A stretch of DNA of 12,534 nucleotides from Chloroflexota bacterium (GTDB lineage Bacteria > Chloroflexota > UBA5177 > JANWHV01). The position numbers and the translations under genes are program-made. The notes beneath the pieces are model-generated. The model was not told the origin of the DNA. It did not search any database and was given only the letters and a program-made list of their open reading frames with translations. Shown piece by piece: positions 5,865 through 12,534 of the stretch; the stretch's first letter is position 1; every line of letters begins with the position of its first letter. The stretch is taken from the NCBI GenBank assembly GCA_028287725.1, contig JAQBPC010000408.1, forward strand, positions 1 to 12,534. Reading direction: 5' to 3'.

Positions 5865-6641
5865 ATGACTTTAACGTTTACACCTGCGCGAGGGACGACC
5901 CTCACCGAAGCTATCTATAGTCAGATTGTCGAGGCCATTCGCGATGGGCGACTGGCCGTTGGCGATAAGCTGCAGTCCGAGCGCGAGCTGATGCGCCAGT
6001 TCAATGCCAGTCGCGCGTCAGTGCGCGAGGCCCTGCGCGCGCTGATGATGGCGCGAATCATCGAGGTGAGACACGGAAGCGGCGCCTACGTGAACCGCGT
6101 GACAGCCGACTCGTTGTTGGACTACCACACGCTGTCCTTGCTGCTGGAGCATGACGCCCTGCACCAGTTGGAAGATGCGCGCTTGGTGGTGGAGGTTGGC
6201 GCCGCGCGCATGGTTGCCCAGCGGGCAGAGCTTGCAGACCTGGTGGCGTTGGAGCGCACCGTCACCGAGATGGAGCAGGCGGCGGCTGCGGGAGATCCGG
6301 TGCGCTTCTCGCGTGCCGACATTGCCTTTCACGATACGCTGATGCAGGCGACGAAGAACGACCTTCTGGTTAAGGTCCACTACGTCTTCCATCGTCTCCT
6401 TACTCGCGTCGTTGAGCGCACCGTTCAGGTTCCGGGTATTTTAGAACCCGCGGCGGTCAATCATCGACAGATTTACGACGCCATTGTGCGCCGCGATGCC
6501 GACGAAGCCGCGCGCCTGATGGAGCAAAAGCTCCGTAGCTCCTCCGAGTTGGTCGACGAATTGTTTGACTCGGTCCATACCCCTTCGGCAACTTCTGCCG
6601 GCGCTGCCGATCGCGCATCGGCCCGACCAAAGTCGCTGTAA
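5865..6641 (+). CDS. FadR-subfamily GntR transcriptional regulator (wHTH plus FCD domain)
   Basis: A 258-residue regulator. Residues 12-78 form the GntR winged helix (AIYSQIVEAIRDGRL, LQSERELMRQFNASRASVREALRAL, then HGSGAYV as the wing). Residues 95-230 form the all-helical FCD ligand domain. FCD domains usually bind a metal through one Asp and three His; Asp152 and His156 (DIAFH) and His200 (NHRQI) are present, but the last position, normally His in a MxxHL motif, is Lys222 (MEQKL). A Ser/Ala-rich tail follows. AGGTGAG at 5852-5858 supports the start. Being divergent from the MR/MLE operon with a FadR-like inverted repeat between them, it is probably a repressor of that operon and itself, relieved by a pathway acid. 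Neighbouring FCD regulators of sugar-acid genes behave this way; the ligand here is unknown. Confidence 0.92.
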   Translation: MTLTFTPARGTTLTEAIYSQIVEAIRDGRLAVGDKLQSERELMRQFNASRASVREALRALMMARIIEVRHGSGAYVNRVTADSLLDYHTLSLLLEHDALHQLEDARLVVEVGAARMVAQRAELADLVALERTVTEMEQAAAAGDPVRFSRADIAFHDTLMQATKNDLLVKVHYVFHRLLTRVVERTVQVPGILEPAAVNHRQIYDAIVRRDADEAARLMEQKLRSSSELVDELFDSVHTPSATSAGAADRASARPKSL

Positions 6642-6762
6642 TACCGCCCACTGGGTCGGCTGCAACATCTGCTCGGGCCGCCGATCAACGGGAACATGCC
6701 CTGTTTCTTGTTTGGCGGATGGGTTGCTGGTACAGCACAATGGCTTGAGGAGGTGAGATGGT

Positions 6763-7482
6763 ATGTCAGTCGACGAAAGTCTAGGCAACGTCCTGGATTG
6801 GAAGGTGGCCCGAGAACCTGGTCGCGTGGCGATGATCGGCGAGACTGTTCGGCTTGTGCCACTGGATCCGGCCGCCCACGTGCGGGAGCTATTCACTGGC
6901 TCACACGGCCCCGAGATCGGCCCAGAGCTCTGGCTCTATATGTCGGTGGGCCCGTTCGACACGCAAGAAGCGTTCACGGGCTGGCTTGAGACATGCGCGC
7001 AGTCGACTGATCCGCTGTTCTTCACCGTGATCGACACCCAAACCGGCCGGCCCTCTGGAATGGTGAGCTATTTGCGCATCACGCCAGGTCAAGGGGTTAT
7101 CGAGATCGGCAATATTTGGTTTAGCCCTACGTTACAGCGAACCCGTCAGGCTACCGAGGCCATCTACCTCCTGGCTCGCCACGTGTTCGACGATTGTGGC
7201 TACCGGCGTCTCGAATGGAAGTGCAATGCATTAAACGAGCCGTCGCGCCGTGCGGCCGATCGGTTTGGCTTTCGCTACGAGGGGTTATTTCGCCAGCACA
7301 TGGTGATCAAGGGGCGGAACCGGGACACGACGTGGTTTGCCATGATCGATAGCGACTGGCCGCTAATCAAGGCCGCGTTCGAGCGCTGGCTGGCGCCGGA
7401 GAACTTCGATGGCGCCGGCCGGCAACGGCAAACACTAGCAGGCATTCGTGCCGCTATAGAAGCTGCGCCCGAACGCGGTTGA
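6763..7482 (+). CDS. GNAT acetyltransferase, RimJ/RimL type
   Basis: A 239-residue GCN5-related N-acetyltransferase resembling the RimJ/RimL branch, which acetylates protein N-termini or small amines with acetyl-CoA. The fold can be followed as LVPLDPAAHV (31-40), a central strand FFTVIDTQTGRPSGMVSYL (86-104), the GNIWFSP strand and acetyl-CoA-binding helix (116-140), and the closing GYRRLEWKCNALNEPSRRAA and FGFRYEGLFR segments (146-177) typical of the group. About 40 C-terminal residues extend past the domain. An AGGAGG at 6748-6753 lies nine bases before ATG 6763. It sits 121 bp after the regulator on the same strand and may share its transcript; that gap also has a small TGCTG-GTA-CAGCA inverted repeat (6725-6737) of unknown meaning. 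Substrate unknown; a link with the catabolic operon is not established. Confidence 0.88.
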   Translation: MSVDESLGNVLDWKVAREPGRVAMIGETVRLVPLDPAAHVRELFTGSHGPEIGPELWLYMSVGPFDTQEAFTGWLETCAQSTDPLFFTVIDTQTGRPSGMVSYLRITPGQGVIEIGNIWFSPTLQRTRQATEAIYLLARHVFDDCGYRRLEWKCNALNEPSRRAADRFGFRYEGLFRQHMVIKGRNRDTTWFAMIDSDWPLIKAAFERWLAPENFDGAGRQRQTLAGIRAAIEAAPERG

Positions 7483-7515
7483 CCTACGGCGTATCTTAGC
7501 GATGGCTGTTGAAGA

Positions 7516-7555
7516 CCGCCGGGGCACTCGAAGGTGAGTCCATCGGCGGCCTTTT
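7516..7555 (+). terminator. Hairpin terminator between converging genes
   Basis: Stem CCGCCG (7516-7521) pairs with CGGCGG (7544-7549). An inner ACTC/GAGT stem (7526-7529 with 7536-7539) strengthens the hairpin, and a TTTT run follows at 7552-7555. It lies 33 bp after the acetyltransferase stop and directly abuts the stop of the DppF-like gene on the other strand. On the minus strand the hairpin is followed only by TCTTC, so it may work less well in that direction. Confidence 0.6.
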
Positions 7556-8637
7556 CATGATTTCTCCGCGCCCGCTTCCCAGCCAGTTGGTAGCTCACCG
7601 GCAAAGTGGCATGCTGCCCAATGCCCCGGCGCTTTCTCCTGCAACGGTGGCTCGGACTGTCTGCAGATATCGCGATCTTGCCCTACCGGACAGCGGGGCC
7701 GGAAGCGACAGCCCTGAACGGCGCCGCTCTGTGGCGACGCCTCGCCCTTGATGATAATCCGCTTGCGACGGCGTTCCCGGCGCGGATCAGGTAGCGGCAC
7801 GGCGGAGAGAAGCGCGTTAGTGTATGGATGGAGCGGCGCCCGGAACAGGGTCTCACGGTCACCCAGCTCCATTACCGCGCCCAAATAGAGCACTGCCAGC
7901 CGGTCGCAGAAATACTCGGCAATGGTCAGGTCGTGCACGATAAATAGATACGTAAGTCCCAGGCGAGCTTGCAGATCACGCAGCAGGTTCAGCACCTGCG
8001 CCTGAATCGAAACATCCAGAGCTGATACCGGCTCGTCCAGCACCACCAGATCAGGATTGAGCACCAGTGCGCGGGCAAGTCCGATGCGCTGGCGCTGGCC
8101 GCCGGAGAAGGCGAATGGCCGCCGGTCCATTTGCTCGGGCGTGATGCCCACCAGGTCCAGCATCTCCTCTACGCGGCGTTCGCGTTCTTCCCGATCATGC
8201 ACGCCATGGATGCCCAACGGCTCATCCACAATCGAGTACGCGGTCATACGCGGATCCAGCGAGGTGAAGGGATCCTGGAACACAATCTGCATTCGACGTC
8301 GAAGCTTCCGCAGCTCGTCATGTCCAAGGCTGCCCAGGTCGACGCCATCGAAGCGTATCTCGCCCTCAGTAGGGTTGATCAGATGCAGTACGCATCGGGC
8401 GACCGTCGACTTGCCGCAGCCGGACTCGCCTACCAGGCCAAAGGTCTCGCCGCGGGCCACATCAAAGGACACTCCGTCGACCGCACGTACGGTCCGCCGC
8501 TCACCGCCCAGCAGACCTCCTCCACCAGTGGTATAGGTCTTCCGTAGGCCTCGCACCGCCAGCAGGGAGTCTCGATGCTCCGCGCGTAAACCGGGCTCCA
8601 CGGGTTGCACAGGGTTCCCGATCTCCGCGGCACTCAT
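7555..8637 (-). CDS. Peptide-type ABC transporter ATP-binding protein (DppF/OppF-like)
   Basis: A 360-residue ATPase of the oligopeptide/dipeptide/nickel importer family, second ATPase of the cassette. Walker A GESGCGKST (70-78), Q-loop Gln121 in FQDPFTSLDP, signature FSGGQRQRI (177-185), Walker B LVVLDEP (197-203) and H-loop His235 are all present, so it should hydrolyse ATP. The C-terminal oligopeptide-family extension has four cysteines (310, 316, 325, 343), the pattern that binds a [4Fe-4S] cluster in solved Dpp-type transporters. The start at 8637 gives an ATGA overlap with the stop of the DppD-like gene; a longer reading frame to 8697 would overlap that gene by 64 bases and adds no conserved sequence. 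Last gene of the operon, ending at the convergent hairpin. Acts at the inner face of the membrane. Confidence 0.93.
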   Translation of the reverse strand: MSAAEIGNPVQPVEPGLRAEHRDSLLAVRGLRKTYTTGGGGLLGGERRTVRAVDGVSFDVARGETFGLVGESGCGKSTVARCVLHLINPTEGEIRFDGVDLGSLGHDELRKLRRRMQIVFQDPFTSLDPRMTAYSIVDEPLGIHGVHDREERERRVEEMLDLVGITPEQMDRRPFAFSGGQRQRIGLARALVLNPDLVVLDEPVSALDVSIQAQVLNLLRDLQARLGLTYLFIVHDLTIAEYFCDRLAVLYLGAVMELGDRETLFRAPLHPYTNALLSAVPLPDPRRERRRKRIIIKGEASPQSGAVQGCRFRPRCPVGQDRDICRQSEPPLQEKAPGHWAACHFAGELPTGWEAGAEKS

Positions 8638-9692
8638 ACTGGCGCGCCTTCCACATGCTGTGCGCTGTGCTCGAAGCGCTCGCGCGCAAAGTGGCACTCC
8701 GCCACAACCGGCCGCATAGGAGAGCCGACGGTCAAAGACACGGGCACTTGCTCTTTACAAATCTGCTTGCCATGACCAACTGAGCATCGGGGCTCGAACG
8801 AGCAACCGGCGGGCAATCGTGCCAGATTGGGCGGGGAACCGGGAATCGACGGCAAGATGCCGCGTTCCAGGCGATCGGGCCGCGGCACCGATTCGAGTAG
8901 CGCCTCGGTATAGGGGTGCGTCGGCCGGTAGAAAATCTCATCGACCATCGACTGCTCGACGAACCGTCCGGCATACATAACCTGCACCTTGTCGCAAAAT
9001 TCTGCCACGATGCCCAGATTGTGGGTGATCAAGATCACCGCAACTTGCCGCTCCGTGACTAATCGTTGCAGCACATCCAGCACCTGCGCCTGGGTCAACA
9101 CATCAAGCGCGGTGGTCGGCTCGTCGGCGATGATAACGCTGGGCTCGTTGGCCAGCGCTATGGCGATCATGATGCGTTGCCGCATGCCTCCAGAATACTG
9201 ATGTGGATAATCGTGGAGACGGCGCTCGGCATTGGGAATCTCGACGTCTTGCAGGAGTTCCACTGCCTGTTTGCGGGCCTGCCGGCGGGACACCCCCTGC
9301 TGATGCCAGACGATACCCTCGATGATCTGGTCGCCAATGTTTTTGACTGGATCGAGTGACGACATCGGGTCTTGAAAGATTAGCGAGATCTCCTTGCCGC
9401 GGATGCGCCGCATCTCTCGGTCGTCGCGAAAGGGAATATCACGCCCATTCAGCCAGACGCTCCCACTGACGATACGGCCAGGTGGCTCTATCAGACCCAG
9501 TATCGACAGCGCCAGAGCAGACTTGCCCGAGCCGGATTCGCCGACAATGCCCACTTTCTCCGCGCGATTCACGGTCATCCCGACGTCGCGCACCGCGGCC
9601 ACTACCCCTTGGTCGCCCACGAATTCGGTGCGCATATGCTGCACTCGCAGCACCGCATCATCACTGGTTGGTTGCTCAACGGGCGTGTTCAT
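8634..9692 (-). CDS. Peptide-type ABC transporter ATP-binding protein (DppD/OppD-like)
   Basis: A 352-residue ATPase partnered with the DppF-like protein. Walker A GESGSGKS (51-58), Q-loop in IFQDPMSSLDP (105-115), signature YSGGMRQRI (166-174), Walker B VIIADEP (186-192) and H-loop His224 are intact. The C-terminal extension again has four cysteines (297, 303, 312, 333) in the spacing of the Dpp/Opp family [4Fe-4S] motif. The TGA stop overlaps the ATG of the next gene (ATGA), indicating translational coupling and equal production of the two ATPases. It lies 43 bp after the DppB-like permease. The ribosome binding site is weak (GGAG about 12 bases upstream). The imported substrate cannot be told from the ATPase. 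Confidence 0.94.
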   Translation of the reverse strand: MNTPVEQPTSDDAVLRVQHMRTEFVGDQGVVAAVRDVGMTVNRAEKVGIVGESGSGKSALALSILGLIEPPGRIVSGSVWLNGRDIPFRDDREMRRIRGKEISLIFQDPMSSLDPVKNIGDQIIEGIVWHQQGVSRRQARKQAVELLQDVEIPNAERRLHDYPHQYSGGMRQRIMIAIALANEPSVIIADEPTTALDVLTQAQVLDVLQRLVTERQVAVILITHNLGIVAEFCDKVQVMYAGRFVEQSMVDEIFYRPTHPYTEALLESVPRPDRLERGILPSIPGSPPNLARLPAGCSFEPRCSVGHGKQICKEQVPVSLTVGSPMRPVVAECHFARERFEHSAQHVEGAPV

Positions 9693-9735
9693 GCTGTGCC
9701 TGCCACTCCAGGTTGGGTAACTTCGTCATGTGCGT

Positions 9736-10746
9736 TCATGAGATGCGCACGCGTGGGTCGATCACGCCATAGAGAATATCGACGACCAGGTTGACGACCA
9801 CATAAGCAGTGGCGCTCAACAAAATGAACGTCTGCACTATAGCGTTGTCCTGACGGAGAATCGAATCGGTGACGAGCGCGCCGACACCTGGCCAATTGAA
9901 TACCTTTTCCACCAGCACGCTGCCGGAAAGGAGTTGCGCCAGCACAAGACCGGCCGCGGTAAGTGTTGGCAGAAAGGCGTTTGGCAGCGCGTGCCGTGCA
10001 AAGGCCAGGAACCTGCCAATACCCTTGCTTCGCACCACAATGATGAAGGGCTCTCTGGAGACGTCAAGAAGGTTGGCGCGCAGCAGGCGGACCAGATAGG
10101 AAAATGGCGCCAGCCCCAACGTGATAGCGGGCAGAATGAGATGCCGCACCGCGTCAACAAAAGTACTTAGCTGGCCGTGCAGCAGGGCATCAATGGTGTA
10201 GAAATGGGTGATCGACGGTGGAGGCGTCGTGCTGGTGGATAAGCGTCCTTCGGGTCCGGGCAGAATGCCCCAGGTCGCGAAAAACAAAAGCAATGCGAGC
10301 AGTCCGAACCAGAAGGGCGGCACGCTGAGGCCGAAGAACGCCGTGCCCCGTACCACGCCGTCCGTCACGGGCCGGTACCGGTAGGTCGCGAGCAACGCGC
10401 ATATCACGGCGGCGACGAAGGCCAGGAGAAATGCGTAGAAGCCAAGCTCCAGGCTTGCCGGCAGGCGACTGGCCATCTCGGTGGTAACGGGAACTCCCGC
10501 ACCATAGGAAAAGCCCCAGTCGCCGCGGAGGAAGCTCGTCATATAGCGGCCATACTGTACGATCACCGGCTGGTCGAGACCCATCTGCTTTTCCACGCTC
10601 AGCAGGCTCGATGCCGGAGCTAGCGGCCCTACGATCAGGCGGGCGGGGTTGCCCGGCAACACACGAAGAAATACAAAGGAGATGATCGACGCGCCAAAAA
10701 TGGCGGCCACCGAGCCTACAAGCTTATTAATCACGGTGCGTAGCAC
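9736..10746 (-). CDS. Peptide-type ABC transporter permease (DppB/OppB-like)
   Basis: A 336-residue inner-membrane permease. An N-terminal helix (about 10-30, GASIISFVFLRVLPGNPA, characteristic of this family) is followed by a periplasmic region and five further hydrophobic helices. The cytoplasmic ATPase-coupling loop is seen around VVRSKGIGRFLAFARHALPN in the last third, with the family's RHALPNA signature. It ends with VDILYGVIDPRVRIS, the usual DppB terminus. The start is GTG 10746, fixed by a perfect AGGAGGT seven bases upstream. Gene order permease-permease-ATPase-ATPase is reversed for the two permeases compared with the classical dppBCDF order, since the DppC-like gene comes first here. 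The partner permease ends 12 bp upstream. Confidence 0.94.
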   Translation of the reverse strand: MLRTVINKLVGSVAAIFGASIISFVFLRVLPGNPARLIVGPLAPASSLLSVEKQMGLDQPVIVQYGRYMTSFLRGDWGFSYGAGVPVTTEMASRLPASLELGFYAFLLAFVAAVICALLATYRYRPVTDGVVRGTAFFGLSVPPFWFGLLALLLFFATWGILPGPEGRLSTSTTPPPSITHFYTIDALLHGQLSTFVDAVRHLILPAITLGLAPFSYLVRLLRANLLDVSREPFIIVVRSKGIGRFLAFARHALPNAFLPTLTAAGLVLAQLLSGSVLVEKVFNWPGVGALVTDSILRQDNAIVQTFILLSATAYVVVNLVVDILYGVIDPRVRIS

Positions 10747-10753
10747 GCTTGAT

Positions 10754-10760
10754 ACCTCCT
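10754..10760 (-). promoter_or_regulatory. Strong ribosome binding site overlapping the DppC-like stop codon
   Basis: AGGAGGT lies seven bases before the GTG start of the DppB-like gene and shares bases with the TAG of the preceding permease gene (reading TAGGAGGT). It fixes the non-ATG start at 10746 and suggests coupled translation of the two permeases. Confidence 0.75.
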
Positions 10761-11679
10761 AGCCACGTGCCTGGCCGCGCGGATCCAGGATATCGCGCAG
10801 TCGATCGGAGATCAGGCTGGTGGCGGTGACGGCAACCAGCAGGCCCAGTCCCGGAAATACGCCGATCCACCACTGACCGGTGAGGGTGTATTGCATACCG
10901 TCGGTGATCATCGAGCCCCATTCCGGTGTCGGCACCTGCGCCCCGAGGCCGACAAAGCCAAGCGCGGCGAGGCTCAGAACGGCGTAGCCGAAGACAGACG
11001 CGGCCTGTACCAGCAGGGTCGAGCTGAGGTGCGGAACAATATGGCGCAAGATGATCCTCCGCTGGGTGGCGCCCAGCGCGGAGGCCGCCTCCACGAAGGG
11101 TAGCGTCCGCAGCCGGACTACCTCGCTTCTCAGCAACCGCGCATAGAATGGCACGGATGTCAGGGTGATTCCGATCGCAGCGGTCGTAACACCTACACCC
11201 AGACCCACCGTCACCGCCATGGCCAGAATGAGTGGCGGGAAGGCCAGGATCGCATCCATGATCCGCATCAACACGGCGTCGACCCAGCGACCGTAGTAGC
11301 CGGCCATCACGCCAATAGCGCTGCCCAGCGTTGCCCCAGCCAGGACCACCACCAAACCCGTAAGCAGGGAAATCCGCGCGCCCCCGATAAAACGCGCGAG
11401 AATGTCACGCCCCACGCCATCCGTGCCCATCGGGTGCGTCACGGTGGGTGCCTGTAGGGTGTTGCCAATATCGATGCCCAAAGAATCTTTAGACCATACC
11501 AGCGGTCCAAATATGGCCAGAACAACCAGGGCCAATAGCAACAACGTTGCCGGCGCCAGGGCGCGATCGCCCAGCACAAACTGCGTCGCGTGCCGTACTG
11601 TCGCCCAGCGTGTGGGACGAACACGCCTGCGTCTTATCAGAACGGTCGCTTCAGGCGGTGCATGCACCGAGGCTTTCAT
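10759..11679 (-). CDS. Peptide-type ABC transporter permease (DppC/OppC-like)
   Basis: A 306-residue inner-membrane permease. After a basic cytoplasmic N-terminus, a first helix (about 41-60, ALAPATLLLLALVVLAIFGP) leads to the OppC-family TLQAPTVTHPMGTDGVGRD region (76-94), which precedes the transport domain GARISLLTGLVVVLAGATLG. The ATPase-coupling loop is FVEAASALGATQRRIILRH (about 194-212), close to the consensus EAA motif. GPLVWSKDSLG and the C-terminal ISDRLRDILDPRG are also family features. The ATG at 11679 has CAGGGAA about seven bases upstream. It is the first transporter gene after a 141-bp gap from the hydantoinase B gene and may share its transcript. No solute-binding protein gene is found beside it. 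Confidence 0.94.
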   Translation of the reverse strand: MKASVHAPPEATVLIRRRRVRPTRWATVRHATQFVLGDRALAPATLLLLALVVLAIFGPLVWSKDSLGIDIGNTLQAPTVTHPMGTDGVGRDILARFIGGARISLLTGLVVVLAGATLGSAIGVMAGYYGRWVDAVLMRIMDAILAFPPLILAMAVTVGLGVGVTTAAIGITLTSVPFYARLLRSEVVRLRTLPFVEAASALGATQRRIILRHIVPHLSSTLLVQAASVFGYAVLSLAALGFVGLGAQVPTPEWGSMITDGMQYTLTGQWWIGVFPGLGLLVAVTATSLISDRLRDILDPRGQARG

Positions 11680-11778
11680 CGAGTTCCCTGCTCATCCATT
11701 AAGGGCGCGCCTTGTATAAACGACGATCGGTAGTACACGTGAGATCCGCAAGCCTGAGCCGTGCTGGGGAACCGAACG

Positions 11779-11816
11779 GGCGGCCTAACACTATGTGTGC
11801 CTGCTCAAAAGCCGCC
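11779..11816. other. Nested inverted repeat in the gap between hydantoinase B and the transporter operon
   Basis: Outer arms GGCGGC (11779-11784) and GCCGCC (11811-11816) enclose a tight inner inverted repeat ACAC-TAT-GTGT. It starts only 5 bp beyond the hydantoinase B stop. On the minus strand no T-run follows, so it is not a clear intrinsic terminator; it could be a processing or attenuation hairpin, or an operator. The rest of the 141-bp gap shows no convincing promoter. Confidence 0.3.
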
Positions 11817-11820
11817 TATC

Positions 11821-12534
11821 TCAAGAGGTTTGCGAGCTTGTACCTGTATCACCCGCGGCCGTGGTAAATGCGTGTGGATAGTAATGACGTGCATGCTCCT
11901 CGGTGATGTAGCCGTCGCGGAGATCGGCAAACACCCGCTCGGGGTCGCGCTCAGACGGCGGGCCGTAGCCGCCGCCACCGCCACAGGAAAGTTCCAGTGT
12001 GGCCCCCTTCGGCACCTTGAGCCTGGTGGCTTTGCTGAACGGTGCTATCCTGCCATCCGCGTGGCGCAGGCGGCCCGCGTTGGCCTGTGCCTCGCCTCCT
12101 CCATGCAGCCCCCAGGGCGGGGTCTTGGTCCGCTCGAGGGCGGCGGTCACCCAGCAGTCCTCCAGCATATGGAAGTGCATGTTGATCCCCAGGCCTCCTC
12201 GGTATTTGCCGGGGCCGCATGAGTCCGGCGCCAACTCAATTTGCTCCAATAGCCAGGGGTTCTTGGCCTCCCACACTTCCGTGGGCGAGAAGCGGGTGGC
12301 TGCCTCGGCAACGTGGAGCAGACTGCTGGCGCCATCGCTACTATAGCTGGCGCCCTGACCCACAGGATGTGGTGAGCCATCTGCCCACGGCTCTCCGGTC
12401 GCCTCGCGTACGCCCCACCAGACCAGCGCGCAGATGTCACCGCCGCTGCAGGCAGGCACCAGCTGGGGCATGGCCTTGGACACCGCGTTATAGATGGCTT
12501 CCATCGCCTGCATGGCCGGCCAACCGTAAAGAAA
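11821..12534 (-). CDS. Hydantoinase B/oxoprolinase family subunit, C-terminal part (5' end outside the window)
   Basis: The last 237 residues of a HyuB-family protein; the frame stays open to the window edge, so roughly half or more of a usual 500-600 residue subunit is missing. HyuB works with HyuA in ATP-dependent cleavage of hydantoins, 5-oxoproline or related cyclic amides (acetone carboxylase subunits are relatives). Family features seen: SPTEVWEAKNPWLLEQIEL, GPGKYRGGLG (RGGLG at 112-116), LERTKTPPWGLHGGGEA and the glycine-rich GGGGGYGPPSERDPERV (starting at 185), followed by the usual GYITEEHA near the end. About 14 poorly conserved residues form the tail. Its position before a peptide-type importer suggests uptake and opening of a cyclic amide or peptide-like compound. 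HyuA and a binding protein are expected upstream, beyond 12534. Confidence 0.9.
   Translation of the reverse strand, partial: FLYGWPAMQAMEAIYNAVSKAMPQLVPACSGGDICALVWWGVREATGEPWADGSPHPVGQGASYSSDGASSLLHVAEAATRFSPTEVWEAKNPWLLEQIELAPDSCGPGKYRGGLGINMHFHMLEDCWVTAALERTKTPPWGLHGGGEAQANAGRLRHADGRIAPFSKATRLKVPKGATLELSCGGGGGYGPPSERDPERVFADLRDGYITEEHARHYYPHAFTTAAGDTGTSSQTS

Noticed and set aside
7580..7592. Further CCGGTGAGC-like match shared with the 2465 and 4412 repeats
   Set aside because: Only nine bases long and inside a conserved DppF-like coding region; compatible with chance in GC-rich coding sequence.
8638..8697. Longer N-terminus for the DppF-like ATPase
   Set aside because: It would overlap the DppD-like coding sequence by 64 bases and adds an Arg/Ala-rich stretch with no conservation; ATG 8637 with the ATGA overlap is the natural start.

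Overview
The window comes from a GC-rich bacterial chromosome, roughly 60% G+C by eye (not counted exactly). Genes are tightly packed with short gaps and ATGA overlaps. No rRNA, tRNA, CRISPR array, insertion sequence or phage gene was seen. Gene content (enolase-superfamily dehydratase, LarA-like protein, CocE-type hydrolase, DapA-like aldolase, FadR-type regulator, peptide-type ABC transporter, hydantoinase B) fits a heterotroph that scavenges organic acids, sugar acids or amides. Such sets are common in Chloroflexota, Actinomycetota and Alphaproteobacteria; the phylum is a guess and no marker gene is present.

Left block, minus strand, reading from 5651 down to 163: a mandelate racemase/muconate lactonizing (MR/MLE) family acid-sugar dehydratase, a CocE/NonD alpha/beta-hydrolase, a possible 38-codon ORF, a LarA-family nickel-pincer racemase/epimerase homologue, and a DapA/NanA-family lyase. 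Their spacing is 58 bp or less, so they look like one operon. A reasonable but untested reading is that the hydrolase frees a hydroxy acid or opens a lactone, the LarA homologue inverts an alpha-hydroxy centre, the MR/MLE enzyme dehydrates the acid to a 2-keto-3-deoxy acid, and the DapA-like enzyme cleaves or further dehydrates it. At the far left edge there may be the first 14 codons of another minus-strand gene.

Centre: a FadR/FCD-type GntR regulator (5865-6641, plus strand) is divergent from that operon. The gap between them holds two face-to-face sigma70-like promoters with overlapping -10 boxes, and a FadR-like inverted repeat (ACTGG-N5-CCAGT) lying on the start region of the catabolic promoter and the -35 of the regulator promoter. 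This predicts that the regulator controls both the operon and itself. A RimJ/RimL-type acetyltransferase follows on the plus strand and ends at a hairpin terminator shared with the converging transporter operon.

Right block, minus strand, reading from 12534 down to 7555: the C-terminal part of a hydantoinase B/oxoprolinase subunit (cut by the window edge), then four genes of a dipeptide/oligopeptide-type ABC importer in the order permease (DppC-like), permease (DppB-like), ATPase (DppD-like), ATPase (DppF-like). No solute-binding protein lies in the window; it may be upstream of the hydantoinase genes.

The most unusual features are the enzyme combination of the left operon, its divergent operator-promoter, and the junction between the MR/MLE and CocE genes. 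Two short patches there have near copies elsewhere in the same operon: one inside the DapA-like gene, and one at the end of the small ORF coupled to the LarA-like gene.
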